A stretch of 64,000 nt of DNA, taken from the NCBI GenBank assembly GCA_949289045.1, contig CASEMN010000001.1, forward strand, positions 1-64,000, read 5' to 3'. This stretch comes from an uncultured Oscillospiraceae bacterium (GTDB taxonomy: Bacteria > Bacillota > Clostridia > Oscillospirales > Acutalibacteraceae). The notes below the pieces were generated by a model. That model saw only the letters and a program-made list of their open reading frames with translations, was not told the DNA's origin and did no database searches. Position 1 is the stretch's first letter, and each line of letters opens with the position of its first letter. Shown here in pieces: positions 46,072 through 54,592 of the stretch. A program made the position numbers and the translations under genes.

Positions 46072-48288
46072 ATGGAGCCATTTAAACTTATTATTGATAG
46101 AAAAATAGACAAGTGGGATGAAGGCATCCCAATGGGCAACGGAGAAATGGGCTGTTTAATGTTTGGAGATGCGAAAAAGCTTGTACTTGCCCTTGACTGC
46201 GGCGACATATGGGATAGAAGCGGTTCACCTGAAAAAACAGAAGGCTTTACATATGAAAATCTTGTAAAATGGGCACATGCAGGGGACACAAAATCTATAT
46301 GGAAAACCTTTGATGCACCCTATAACAAACCTACGCCTACAAAGCTTCCTACCGGCAGATTGGAACTGGAAATAGGCAGCGGTAAACAGAGCTGCTTTGA
46401 GCTTAATATGGAAACAGCCGAAAGTACATATACCTGTGATGATATCTGGTTTAAAACCTATACTCATGCAACCGAAAAGGTGGGTATGGCAAAAACTAAC
46501 ACTGACAATTTAAAGCTTACTATTGTCAATCCGAAATTCGGTAAGAAGTCGGCATTTGACAGTCTTTTCAGCAAATTTAATTTTAAGGGTGCCGTTGCGG
46601 GAAAACTTAAAAACGTAAAATATCCTCCTGCAAAATTTGGAGAAGAACAGAAGAAAAATGTTCTTGTAAAATATTTTCTTCAGCCTCTTAATGATGACGA
46701 CTGCTACGGTGTCGCTATTGCCTATGAGAAAAAGGGCGAATTTTATGAAATGGCTTATTACGCCTATTATTGCCGCAGTGCTGAAGAACTTAAAAAAGTT
46801 CTTATAAATACAGTTGTCGAGGCTTTGAAAAATGGCTATGATAATCTCTTTGAAAGCCATAAAAAGTGGTGGGAAGATTATAATAATAAGTCCTCTATAA
46901 CCGTTCCCGATGACTATATTCAGAACCGCTACAATATGGGCAATTACCTTCTGGGTTCCGCTTCACGCAAGGGATGTTATCCAATGCCCCTACAGGGACT
47001 CTGGACTGCCTGTGATGATAAACTGCTTCCTCCCTGGAAAGGCGATTACCACCACGACCTTAACACTCAGATGACCTACTACAGCTATCTTAAAGCAAAT
47101 CATCTCGAACAGGGTAAAAGCTTTATTGATTATCTGTATTCACTTAAAGACAGAGCGGCAGATTTTGCAAAAAGATTTTACGGTGCAGAAGGTATTTGTC
47201 TTCCGTCAGTTATGGATATAGACGGCTTTGCTATGGGCGGCTGGGCAATGTACTCTCTTTCGCCCACAAATCAGATGTGGCTGTGCCAGTCTTTTGAACG
47301 CTATTATACTTATACAGGGGACAAAGAATTTCTCCAAAAAACCGCTTATCCCTATATGGAGCAGTCGGCACGTTTTATCCTTTCACTTTTAAAAGAGGAT
47401 GAAGAGGGATATTATGTTCTGCCGATTTCAAGTTCTCCGGAAATACATGACAATACCTTAAAGGCATTTTTAAAGCCCAATTCTAATTATGATGAGGCAA
47501 TGCTTCTTTATATTTTCACATCTCTTAAACGCCTTGCAGGTATATTGGAAAAGGAAGCGGATGAAAAACTTTGGACGGATACTCTCAGTAAACTTCGTCC
47601 TCTTGCGGTCAATGACAAAAATATTCTTCGTATTTCCCGTGATGAGGATTTAAATGAATCTCACCGTCATCAGTCCCATGCTATGTCAATACATCCTCTG
47701 AGACTTCTCGACTATTCAAATGATAAAGACAGGAAAATCATTGATGCCACTATAGCGAGAACTGTGGAGCTTGGTTCAAAAATGTATACAGGATATTCAA
47801 TAGCATGGATAGGCGAATTCTTCACTGTTGTTAAAAACGGCGATGAAGCCCTTAAATATCTTGAGATATTCTGGAAGTATTTCTGCTCGGTTAATACTTT
47901 CCATTTAAACGGAGATTATACAAAGCAAGGTTATTCATCTTTTTCTTATCGGCCCTTTACTCTTGAAGGCAACTTCTGTGCTCAGGATGTCCTTCAGGAA
48001 ATGATGCTTTATTCTGAGAACGGATATTATGAACTTTTCCCGGCTTTGCCCAAAAAGTGGAATAATGTATCCTTTAAAACTCTCAGAGGCTGGGGAGGCG
48101 TTCTCGTCTCAGCGGAAATTGAAAACTCATGCCTCAAAGGGGCTAAGTTCGAAGCGGAAAACGATGTAGAATTTATTCTTCGTACACCTGTTGACGGATT
48201 GGAGATTAACGGAGGCAAAACAGAGCAAACTGAGCAGGGACTCAAAGTAATTCTTAAAAAAGGCGAAACACTTTGCCTTTCAAAATAA
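46072..48288 (+). CDS. GH95 family glycoside hydrolase (alpha-L-fucosidase or alpha-L-galactosidase type)
   Basis: A 738-aa enzyme without signal peptide. The N-terminal beta-sandwich domain opens with the family block IPMGNGEMGCLMFGD (near 20-34). The (alpha/alpha)6 barrel holds MPLQGLWTACDDKLLPPW (near 306-323), HHDLNTQMTYY and ESHRHQSHAMSIHPLRLLDY (near 528-547), which align with conserved GH95 segments. GH95 enzymes cleave terminal alpha-1,2-L-fucose or alpha-L-galactose by inversion. The cytosolic location implies import of oligosaccharides. Somewhat shorter than many GH95 proteins. The RBS is GACGGAGG. Confidence 0.87.
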   Translation: MEPFKLIIDRKIDKWDEGIPMGNGEMGCLMFGDAKKLVLALDCGDIWDRSGSPEKTEGFTYENLVKWAHAGDTKSIWKTFDAPYNKPTPTKLPTGRLELEIGSGKQSCFELNMETAESTYTCDDIWFKTYTHATEKVGMAKTNTDNLKLTIVNPKFGKKSAFDSLFSKFNFKGAVAGKLKNVKYPPAKFGEEQKKNVLVKYFLQPLNDDDCYGVAIAYEKKGEFYEMAYYAYYCRSAEELKKVLINTVVEALKNGYDNLFESHKKWWEDYNNKSSITVPDDYIQNRYNMGNYLLGSASRKGCYPMPLQGLWTACDDKLLPPWKGDYHHDLNTQMTYYSYLKANHLEQGKSFIDYLYSLKDRAADFAKRFYGAEGICLPSVMDIDGFAMGGWAMYSLSPTNQMWLCQSFERYYTYTGDKEFLQKTAYPYMEQSARFILSLLKEDEEGYYVLPISSSPEIHDNTLKAFLKPNSNYDEAMLLYIFTSLKRLAGILEKEADEKLWTDTLSKLRPLAVNDKNILRISRDEDLNESHRHQSHAMSIHPLRLLDYSNDKDRKIIDATIARTVELGSKMYTGYSIAWIGEFFTVVKNGDEALKYLEIFWKYFCSVNTFHLNGDYTKQGYSSFSYRPFTLEGNFCAQDVLQEMMLYSENGYYELFPALPKKWNNVSFKTLRGWGGVLVSAEIENSCLKGAKFEAENDVEFILRTPVDGLEINGGKTEQTEQGLKVILKKGETLCLSK

Positions 48289-48328
48289 AAGAGAATAAAA
48301 GCCCGTTGACGGGCGGGAGGGATTAATT

Positions 48329-49258
48329 ATGACGCACCGTGAAAGAGCGATAATGGCGCTTACCTTACAGCAGCCGGATTATGTGCCGACCTTTGAGCTG
48401 GAATATCAGCTGGCGGATAAAGTATTCGGCAAGGATTTTCTTAAAGAAGACGATTTAAAAAATCTTTCTGAAAAAGAAAAGGAATTTGCAGTTAAAGAAA
48501 ATGCCGAATATATGGTTCACGTTTACTCGGAACTGGGATATTCAATAATTCCCATTCATTATCTCTCTGATGAACATATTATGGAAACGGCAAAGCACAT
48601 AAACCGTATTACTAACAACGAGTTTTTGCTTACGGTACACGGTGACGGAACTTTCGCGATTCCCGACGGCGACGGTATGCTGGATTTCGTATACAGAATT
48701 GCCGATGACCCTGAGGATGTCAAAACCAATGCGGCTTTTATGGCATATTTCGCAAAGGAGAAAAATAAAAGAATGAGAGAAGCCGGTATAGACAGCTTTA
48801 TTCTCTGTTCTGATTATTGCTTTAATTCAGGACCTTTTCTTTCTCCTGCTATGTTCGAAGAGTTTATACAGCCATATCTTTACGACATAATAGACTCCAT
48901 TAGGCAGGATGGAGCATATGCCATAAAGCATACCGACGGAAATATTATGCCCATTCTTCAGAATCTTGTTGATTGCCGTCCCCATGCACTTCATTCTCTT
49001 GATCCCATGGCAGGGGTGGATATCAAAGAGGTAAAGCGTCTTGTTGGAGATAAAGTAGCCCTTTGCGGAAACGTTCACTGTGCTCATTTGCAGACCGGAA
49101 CAGATGAACAGGTTCTTGAAAGCTGCCGTTATGCAATGGAAAACGGAAAGCCGGGCGGAGGATACATTTTCTGTACAAGTAATGTACCCTTTAGAGGAAT
49201 GCCTGTTGAAAGGTATCAGATGGTTCTCGATTTCTGGCGTGAGAATAGATATTACTGA
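48329..49258 (+). CDS. Uroporphyrinogen decarboxylase (UroD/MtaA) family protein
   Basis: A 309-aa TIM-barrel protein opening MTHRERAIMALTLQQPDYVP, a hallmark of the UroD-like group in anaerobes. Further blocks are KHTDGNIMPIL (near 202-212), SLDPMAGVDI and LCGNVHCAHLQTGT. True HemE residues and haem genes are absent nearby, so it is more likely a corrinoid or other methyltransferase-like or unknown enzyme. The HxC zinc motif of MtaA is replaced by HTD, so the usual metal site is altered. A GC-rich hairpin abuts the GGGAGGG ribosome site. It probably reads through from the GH95 gene. Confidence 0.8.
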   Translation: MTHRERAIMALTLQQPDYVPTFELEYQLADKVFGKDFLKEDDLKNLSEKEKEFAVKENAEYMVHVYSELGYSIIPIHYLSDEHIMETAKHINRITNNEFLLTVHGDGTFAIPDGDGMLDFVYRIADDPEDVKTNAAFMAYFAKEKNKRMREAGIDSFILCSDYCFNSGPFLSPAMFEEFIQPYLYDIIDSIRQDGAYAIKHTDGNIMPILQNLVDCRPHALHSLDPMAGVDIKEVKRLVGDKVALCGNVHCAHLQTGTDEQVLESCRYAMENGKPGGGYIFCTSNVPFRGMPVERYQMVLDFWRENRYY

Positions 49259-49276
49259 TATATCCCTTTAACATTT

Positions 49277-49309
49277 AACCAAAAGCTTTTTTAGCTTTTG
49301 GTTTTTTAT
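49277..49309 (+). terminator. Terminator of the glycan locus
   Basis: Perfect 11-bp arms AACCAAAAGCT (49277-49287) and AGCTTTTGGTT (49293-49303), then TTTT. Confidence 0.85.
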
Positions 49310-49363
49310 ATCATTTTTCTGTTTTAACTATCATATTTATTCTAAAAAGGATAAGGTGATATT

Positions 49364-50155
49364 ATGGAGCGGGAAAATGATACAGTACGAAAGCGTCACA
49401 GAGTGGGAGAAGAAAATAAAAAGAACGATGACTCCATGCTTACGGTTATGATTGTGCAGACAGTTGTCTGTGCAGCCGTAATACTTATTTCACTGCTGAT
49501 AATGAAAAGCGGAGGAGAGCTTTTTGAAAACTTAAAAAGCGAACTGTCCTATATTATGGGTAAGGATATAACCATAGGAGAAGCAGCCGATGCATTTAAG
49601 GAATTTCGTGATTTTATATTTTCCGTTGATTCAGAAAGCGAAACCACTGAACCTTCAGAAGAATCTGAAAGCAATACGGAGTTAGTGGGAGCCGGAGCCT
49701 CGACTTCTGCTTTAATTCCCTCTAACTCATCTGTCGCACCTTTTACGGTAACCGTAAAAGCAGTATGTCCTGTTGATGGTACTATTACTTCTCCCTACGG
49801 TTTCAGAAAAGATCCCTTTACAGGAAATCCGGGATTTCATTCCGGACTCGATATAGGAGCGCCCGAGGGAGAAAATATTGCAGCGGCATTTTACGGAAAG
49901 GTTATAGAAACAGGAACACACGACGAATACGGAAATTATGTAATAATTTCTCACTGCGATGGATTTTCAACCCTCTATGCCCATTGCAGCAAAGTTTATG
50001 TAAAAGAAAACACAATTATACGGGCAGGGGAGACTATTGCCGCAGTAGGTTCCACGGGACTTTCAACAGGTCCGCATCTTCATTTTGAAATACGGCGGGA
50101 CGGTGTCAGATATAACCCGTCTTTCGTTCTGGGAGATTTTTTCAATGACCTTTAA
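49364..50155 (+). CDS. SpoIVFA-like M23 (LytM) membrane protein
   Basis: A 263-aa protein with a charged N-terminus, one transmembrane helix (about 24-46) and a Ser/Glu-rich linker (about 90-125). A C-terminal LytM/M23 domain follows, with GFHSGLDIGAP (His and Asp ligands), YAHCSKVYV and HLHFEI (HxH). The zinc ligands are intact, unlike in degenerate M23 domains. Its overlap with an M50 protease gene reproduces the spoIVFA-spoIVFB pair, where SpoIVFA holds the pro-sigma-K protease inactive in the outer forespore membrane. Loose sigma-E-like elements (TCATTTT, 14 bp, CATATTTA) lie at 49311-49339. Confidence 0.82.
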   Translation: MERENDTVRKRHRVGEENKKNDDSMLTVMIVQTVVCAAVILISLLIMKSGGELFENLKSELSYIMGKDITIGEAADAFKEFRDFIFSVDSESETTEPSEESESNTELVGAGASTSALIPSNSSVAPFTVTVKAVCPVDGTITSPYGFRKDPFTGNPGFHSGLDIGAPEGENIAAAFYGKVIETGTHDEYGNYVIISHCDGFSTLYAHCSKVYVKENTIIRAGETIAAVGSTGLSTGPHLHFEIRRDGVRYNPSFVLGDFFNDL

Positions 50156-50750
50156 AATTTTCTCAGTTCCTGTAAAAATAAGTTTTCTTTTTCCTGCTAC
50201 AATCACTTTTTTAATGGTTACCTCAATGAAAGAGGCGGCGCTGATTTCTTTTGTCAGCGCCTTTTTTCATGAGCTGGGCCACCTTTTTGCTATAAAAAAA
50301 CTAGGCGGTAAAATTAAAAATATAGAATTCGGAGCCTTCGGAGGAAGAATAACTTTATGCGGAGAAAACGGACTTTCACTAAAAGGGGAAATGGCTGCCG
50401 CTTTTGCGGGTCCCGCAGTAAATTTTATATTTAGTGCAGTATTTTTAATATGCTTTATTTCTACCGGTAATAAAGATTTCTTTCTTCCCCTTGCAATAAA
50501 TCTCGGAATGGGATTTTTTAATTTTCTTCCTATAAGCACCCTTGACGGAGGCAGAATTTTTTCCGCTTTGCTGCATATGCGTTTTAGCGAGAGAACCTGC
50601 GATATTGTGCTTAATGCCGTATCCACAGTTTTTCTTCTGATTATTTTGTTTTTGGGCTTCCTTCTCATAATGCGTAAGGGCGGCAATTTTTCTCTTTTGG
50701 TTACCTGTTCTTATCTTGTAATATTCGGTTTTGTCCGTGCTGCCGATTGA
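50145..50750 (+). CDS. SpoIVFB-like site-2 (M50) intramembrane metalloprotease
   Basis: A 201-aa polytopic protein with the zinc motif HELGH at 42-46 and the second motif NFLPISTLDGGR, placing the third ligand at Asp134. About five to six transmembrane segments are predicted. No CBS domain is visible, so it is shorter than B. subtilis SpoIVFB. The start ATG 50145 lies inside the upstream gene, eight bases after GGGAGA. The predicted role is cleavage of pro-sigma-K late in sporulation (from family and context). No sigK is in the window. Confidence 0.85.
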   Translation: MTFKIFSVPVKISFLFPATITFLMVTSMKEAALISFVSAFFHELGHLFAIKKLGGKIKNIEFGAFGGRITLCGENGLSLKGEMAAAFAGPAVNFIFSAVFLICFISTGNKDFFLPLAINLGMGFFNFLPISTLDGGRIFSALLHMRFSERTCDIVLNAVSTVFLLIILFLGFLLIMRKGGNFSLLVTCSYLVIFGFVRAAD

Positions 50751-50806
50751 AAAAGTAAGAAAAATACTGTAAAATAACTCTATAAAATTATTAGGAGAGA
50801 ATTGTT

Positions 50807-52648
50807 TTGAATAAAAAGGTCGAAAAACTGCTGCCATTGGTTCAAAAGCCCGGACGATATACCGGCGGCGAACTCAACAGCGTTATTAAAAATCCAAAGG
50901 ACGTAGATATACGTTTTGCTTTTTGTTTTCCCGACACTTACGAAATCGGAATGTCACATCTTGGAATGAAGATTCTGTACAGTCTTCTCAATAAGCGTGA
51001 AGATACCTGGTGTGAGCGTGTATTTGCACCGTGGGTGGATATGGAAGAGCTTATGCGTAAAAATAACGTACCGCTTTTTGCTCTTGAAAGCTCTGATGAA
51101 ATTAAAGATTTCGACGTAATAGGTTTTACCCTACAGTATGAGCTCTGCTATACCAATGTGCTCAATATGCTGGATCTTGCGGGAGTTCCCGTTCGTTCTG
51201 CTGACAGAAAGAGCCTTACTCCTCTTGTAATCGGAGGAGGTCCCTGCGTCTGCAACGCCGAGCCAATAGCCGATTTCTTTGACCTCACTCTGCCGGGAGA
51301 GGGCGAAGAAGTGCTAAATGAGCTTATGAATCTTTTTAAAGAGTATAAGAAAAAGGGAGCAAGCAAAGAGGAATTTCTCAAAGCCGCTTCTAAAATTGAG
51401 GGCGTATATGTTCCCTCGTTTTATGAGTTCAGCTATAATGACGACAATACAATCAAAAGCGTAACTTCATCAAATGGAGCTCCTGAAAGAGTAAGAAAAC
51501 GCATAATTTCAGACCTTGATACAGTCTTTTATCCTGAAAGCTTTGTAGTTCCTTTTATAGACATAGTTCACGATAGAGCTGTTGAGGAAATTTTCAGAGG
51601 ATGCATAAGAGGCTGCCGTTTCTGTCAGGCTGGTTTTCTTTACAGACCCATAAGGGAAAAAAGCTCCGACACAGTAAATAAGCAGTGCCGCAGCCTTTGC
51701 GATACCACCGGATATGATGAAATTTCCCTTTCATCTCTCAGTACAAGTGACTATACACAGCTTCAGTCACTTCTTGAGGGAATTTTTTCATGGAGCGAAG
51801 ATGACAAGGTAAGCGTATCCCTGCCGTCTTTGAGAGTGGATAATTTCTCAGATGAGCTAATGGAAAAGCTGCAAAAAGTGAGAAAAAGCGGACTTACATT
51901 TGCTCCTGAAGCTGGAACACAGCGCCTTAGAGATGCAATAAATAAGAATGTCACAGAGCGTGAGGTTATAGAAACATCACGTAAGGCTTTTTCCGGAGGA
52001 TGGACAAACGTAAAGCTTTACTTTATGATGGGTCTTCCTACGGAAACCAATGAGGATGTTGTAGGCATTGCCGACCTTGCCCAAAAGGTTGTTGATGAGT
52101 TCTACAAAAACCCCAATAAGCCCAAGGGTAAGGGAGTTAATGTAAGTATCAGCGTTTCCTGTTTTGTTCCGAAACCTTTTACTCCTTTCCAGTGGGAAGC
52201 TCAGGACACTATGGAGCAGCTTAAAGCGAAACAGCATCTTCTCCTTGAATCAGTTAAAAGCCGTAAAATCAGCGTCAGCTACCATGACGCAAGGACAAGC
52301 TTCCTGGAGGGAGTTTTTGCAAGAGGAGACAGAAGACTTTGCGACGTTATGGAAAGAGCGTGGAGAAAGGGCTGCCGCTTTGACAGCTGGGATGAGTGCT
52401 TCAGCTTTGAAAAATGGATGGAAGCTTTTGAGGAGTGCGGTGTAGATCCGTATTTCTACACAAGCCGAAAGAGAAGCTATGATGAAATTCTTCCCTGGGA
52501 TCATATGGATTACGGTATAAGCAATAAATTCTTCCAGAAAGAGTCTGAAAAAGCTTATCAGAGTGTCACAACTCCCCATTGCCGCGAAAAATGCAACGCC
52601 TGCGGCGCAAATAAACTGAACGGAGGTAAGTGCGATGCGCTCCGTTAG
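50807..52648 (+). CDS. TIGR03960-type B12-binding-like radical SAM protein
   Basis: A 613-aa radical SAM protein with an N-terminal B12-binding-like domain (about 40-190) and the [4Fe-4S] motif CX3CX2C at Cys266, Cys270 and Cys273 (RGCIRGCRFCQAG). A C-terminal Cys cluster (HCREKCNACGANK) sits near 595-608. The reaction is unknown; it always travels with the TIGR03936 gene and is often near ribosome or RNase genes. It uses a TTG start eight bases after AGGAGAG. It overlaps the partner by 14 bp. Confidence 0.9.
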   Translation: MNKKVEKLLPLVQKPGRYTGGELNSVIKNPKDVDIRFAFCFPDTYEIGMSHLGMKILYSLLNKREDTWCERVFAPWVDMEELMRKNNVPLFALESSDEIKDFDVIGFTLQYELCYTNVLNMLDLAGVPVRSADRKSLTPLVIGGGPCVCNAEPIADFFDLTLPGEGEEVLNELMNLFKEYKKKGASKEEFLKAASKIEGVYVPSFYEFSYNDDNTIKSVTSSNGAPERVRKRIISDLDTVFYPESFVVPFIDIVHDRAVEEIFRGCIRGCRFCQAGFLYRPIREKSSDTVNKQCRSLCDTTGYDEISLSSLSTSDYTQLQSLLEGIFSWSEDDKVSVSLPSLRVDNFSDELMEKLQKVRKSGLTFAPEAGTQRLRDAINKNVTEREVIETSRKAFSGGWTNVKLYFMMGLPTETNEDVVGIADLAQKVVDEFYKNPNKPKGKGVNVSISVSCFVPKPFTPFQWEAQDTMEQLKAKQHLLLESVKSRKISVSYHDARTSFLEGVFARGDRRLCDVMERAWRKGCRFDSWDECFSFEKWMEAFEECGVDPYFYTSRKRSYDEILPWDHMDYGISNKFFQKESEKAYQSVTTPHCREKCNACGANKLNGGKCDALR

Positions 52649-53297
52649 AATCTGGTTTTCAAAATATTCGAGAGCAAAATACATTTCTCACCTTGATCTT
52701 ATGAGGTTTATGTCCCGTGCCGTAAGAAGAGCGGGAATACCTCTTTGGTATACGGAAGGGTTTAATCCCCATCCGTATATGACTTTTGCTTTGCCTCTTT
52801 CCCTTGGAACTGAGAGCAAATGCGAGTCAATGGATATACGCATTGAGGGTGAAATGAGCAATGACGAAATAATGGAGAGGCTTTCCGCTTCCATGCCTGA
52901 GGGTATAGAAATAACTGCTGTGACGGAGCCTCAGATGAAGCCGTCGGAAATTTCTTTTGGTGAATACGAAATAGAGTTCTTCTGTGACAATCCCGAAGAA
53001 TTTTCCGAAAATCTTCAGGATATACTTTCAGAGGACGAACTCATTGTTAAGAAAATGGGTAAGTCAGGAAGAAAAAAGGTAGAAAAGGAGATAAATCTTC
53101 TTGAGAATATCGACTCGTTTTCCTGTACCTTTACTGATAAAAGCGCAGTTTTAACTATTATTTTACCTGCGGGAAATACTGTTAATATAAATCCTTCGCT
53201 TTTATGTACCGCTGAAAAAATAGAAAGCCTTGGAGCGGAAAGCTATACAATACTCCGCAAAAGGCTTATGACAGCAGATAAAAAAGATTTCGCATAA
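52635..53297 (+). CDS. TIGR03936/DUF2344 radical SAM-associated protein
   Basis: A 220-aa partner of the preceding radical SAM gene. The family signature RIWFSKYSRAKYISHLDLMR lies at residues 4-23, followed by GFNPHPYMTFALPLSLG. In many Firmicutes this domain is fused to the C-terminus of the radical SAM protein; here it is separate but coupled. The function is unknown and may concern RNA or cofactor modification. GGAGGTAAG lies before the ATG inside the upstream gene. Confidence 0.9.
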   Translation: MRSVRIWFSKYSRAKYISHLDLMRFMSRAVRRAGIPLWYTEGFNPHPYMTFALPLSLGTESKCESMDIRIEGEMSNDEIMERLSASMPEGIEITAVTEPQMKPSEISFGEYEIEFFCDNPEEFSENLQDILSEDELIVKKMGKSGRKKVEKEINLLENIDSFSCTFTDKSAVLTIILPAGNTVNINPSLLCTAEKIESLGAESYTILRKRLMTADKKDFA

Positions 53298-53319
53298 GTG
53301 TTTTTATTTTGCAAAACTA

Positions 53320-53348
53320 TTGCATATTTAAAAGCGATGTGATATTAT
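53320..53348 (+). promoter_or_regulatory. Predicted promoter of rplS
   Basis: TTGCAT at 53320-53325, 17-bp spacer, extended -10 TGA-TATTAT ending at 53348. Confidence 0.65.
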
Positions 53349-53363
53349 ATTAAAGCATTTGTA

Positions 53364-53430
53364 AACCGTCGTTTTCCAAGACGTGGTTTGATGCCGGCAT
53401 GAAAATGCCAGACATTAAAGTTGACGGTCC
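53364..53430 (+). promoter_or_regulatory. Structured rplS leader (possible L19 leader)
   Basis: ACCGTC (53365-53370) pairs with GACGGT (53423-53428), closing a domain with an inner hairpin GGCAT-GAAA-ATGCC (53395-53408). It lies between the rplS promoter and its start. L19 autoregulatory leaders are known in Firmicutes; a match was not computed. Confidence 0.5.
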
Positions 53431-53481
53431 TCTTTCACTGTAAGTGTTATGAACGTCTGTAAATTATAGGAGGATTTCAGA

Positions 53482-53826
53482 ATGGATGCATTGAAGACAA
53501 TCACAGAAGGCCAGCTTAAAGCTGACGCTCCCGTATTCAAAATCGGTGACACTGTAAAGGTTCACGTAAAGATTCGTGAAGGCGAGAGAGAAAGAATTCA
53601 GGTCTTTGAAGGAACAGTTATTGCCAGAAAGGGCAGCGGAGTTTCCTCAACATTTACAGTTCGCCGTGTTTCCTACGGTGTAGGCGTTGAGAGAGTATTC
53701 CCTGTACATTCACCCAACGTTGCAAAGGTTGAGGTTGTAAGAAGCGGTAAAGTTCGCAGAAGCAAGCTCTATTATCTTCGTGACAGAGTTGGTAAGGCTG
53801 CAAAACTTAAGGAGCAGCTTGGCTAA
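53482..53826 (+). CDS. rplS: 50S ribosomal protein L19
   Basis: A 114-aa ribosomal protein of normal length, with [21 protein letters not shown] near 22-42 split by the conserved turn, then [14 protein letters not shown] and a basic C-terminus ([18 protein letters not shown]). It lies at the 30S-50S interface. AGGAGG precedes the ATG. Followed by lepB-type genes and rbgA, as in the Firmicutes rplS-lepB-ylqF neighbourhood. trmD and rimM do not precede it here. Confidence 0.97.
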   Translation: MDALKTITEGQLKADAPVFKIGDTVKVHVKIREGERERIQVFEGTVIARKGSGVSSTFTVRRVSYGVGVERVFPVHSPNVAKVEVVRSGKVRRSKLYYLRDRVGKAAKLKEQLG

Positions 53827-53845
53827 TCAATATCTGAATTTCTTA

Positions 53846-53872
53846 AAAGGGACAATCATGTCCCTTTTTTTA
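53846..53872 (+). terminator. Terminator of rplS
   Basis: AAAGGGACA pairs with TGTCCCTTT across an ATCA loop, followed by TTTTAC. Confidence 0.88.
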
Positions 53873-53912
53873 CTACCGGTTTGTTTTCATATCTGTAAGG
53901 GAAGTGCACTCA

Positions 53913-54488
53913 ATGCGAAAAGTAGTTGACTACGAAGTATATTTCGGCGAGCCGCCGGAGAAAAACAAAAAGCCCGTAGTGGCATCTATGCTTTATGAGT
54001 GGACGGACTCTGTTGTCATAGCCCTTGTAGTTCTAATGATGGTGTTTCTGTTCTTTTTCAGAATTGCCGGTGTGGAAGGTTCATCTATGGTTCCGACTTT
54101 GCATGACGGCGAATGGATAATAATCGGCTCTTTCAGCGAAGAGGCAGAGAGAGGAGATATAATAATTTCCGCTCAGCCCAATTATCCTAAGCCTATTGTA
54201 AAAAGGGTGATCGGCGTCGGGGGAGACACGGTTGATATTGATTTTGATAATCATACTGTTTCCGTAAACGGCGAAGTTTTGGATGAACCATATATAAATG
54301 AACCTATGACACTTAGCTATGATATTGAGTTTCCGCTTGTAGTACCTGAGGGATATGTCTTTGTAATGGGGGATAACAGAAACGACTCTTTGGACAGTCG
54401 TTCATCAAAGATAGGTCTTATAGATGAGCGTTATATATTGGGTAAGGCTTTAGTAAAGGCGTTCCCTTTTGAAAATCTTACAGACTGA
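53913..54488 (+). CDS. lepB: Signal peptidase I (copy 1)
   Basis: A 191-aa type I signal peptidase with one N-terminal transmembrane helix (about 33-51). The catalytic Ser58 is in GSSMVPTL and the general base Lys97 in PIVKRVIG. MGDNRNDSLDSR (box E) lies near 151-162. It removes signal peptides from secreted proteins at the outer membrane face. The ATG at 53913 was chosen over GTG 53904 from the TAAGGGAA spacing. A paralogue follows at 54593. Confidence 0.95.
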   Translation: MRKVVDYEVYFGEPPEKNKKPVVASMLYEWTDSVVIALVVLMMVFLFFFRIAGVEGSSMVPTLHDGEWIIIGSFSEEAERGDIIISAQPNYPKPIVKRVIGVGGDTVDIDFDNHTVSVNGEVLDEPYINEPMTLSYDIEFPLVVPEGYVFVMGDNRNDSLDSRSSKIGLIDERYILGKALVKAFPFENLTD

Positions 54489-54592
54489 AATTTGATGATT
54501 TAAATTTTATTGTTCGAACGGACGAAGGTATGCGGTAATAAAGTAAACGTGCCTGTGTTATAAAATTATTCGGTTAACTGGGGGCGATTTAA

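Noticed and set aside
48329..49258. Haem biosynthesis gene hemE
   Set aside because: The UroD family match is only general, no haem genes are near, and the context is glycan degradation.
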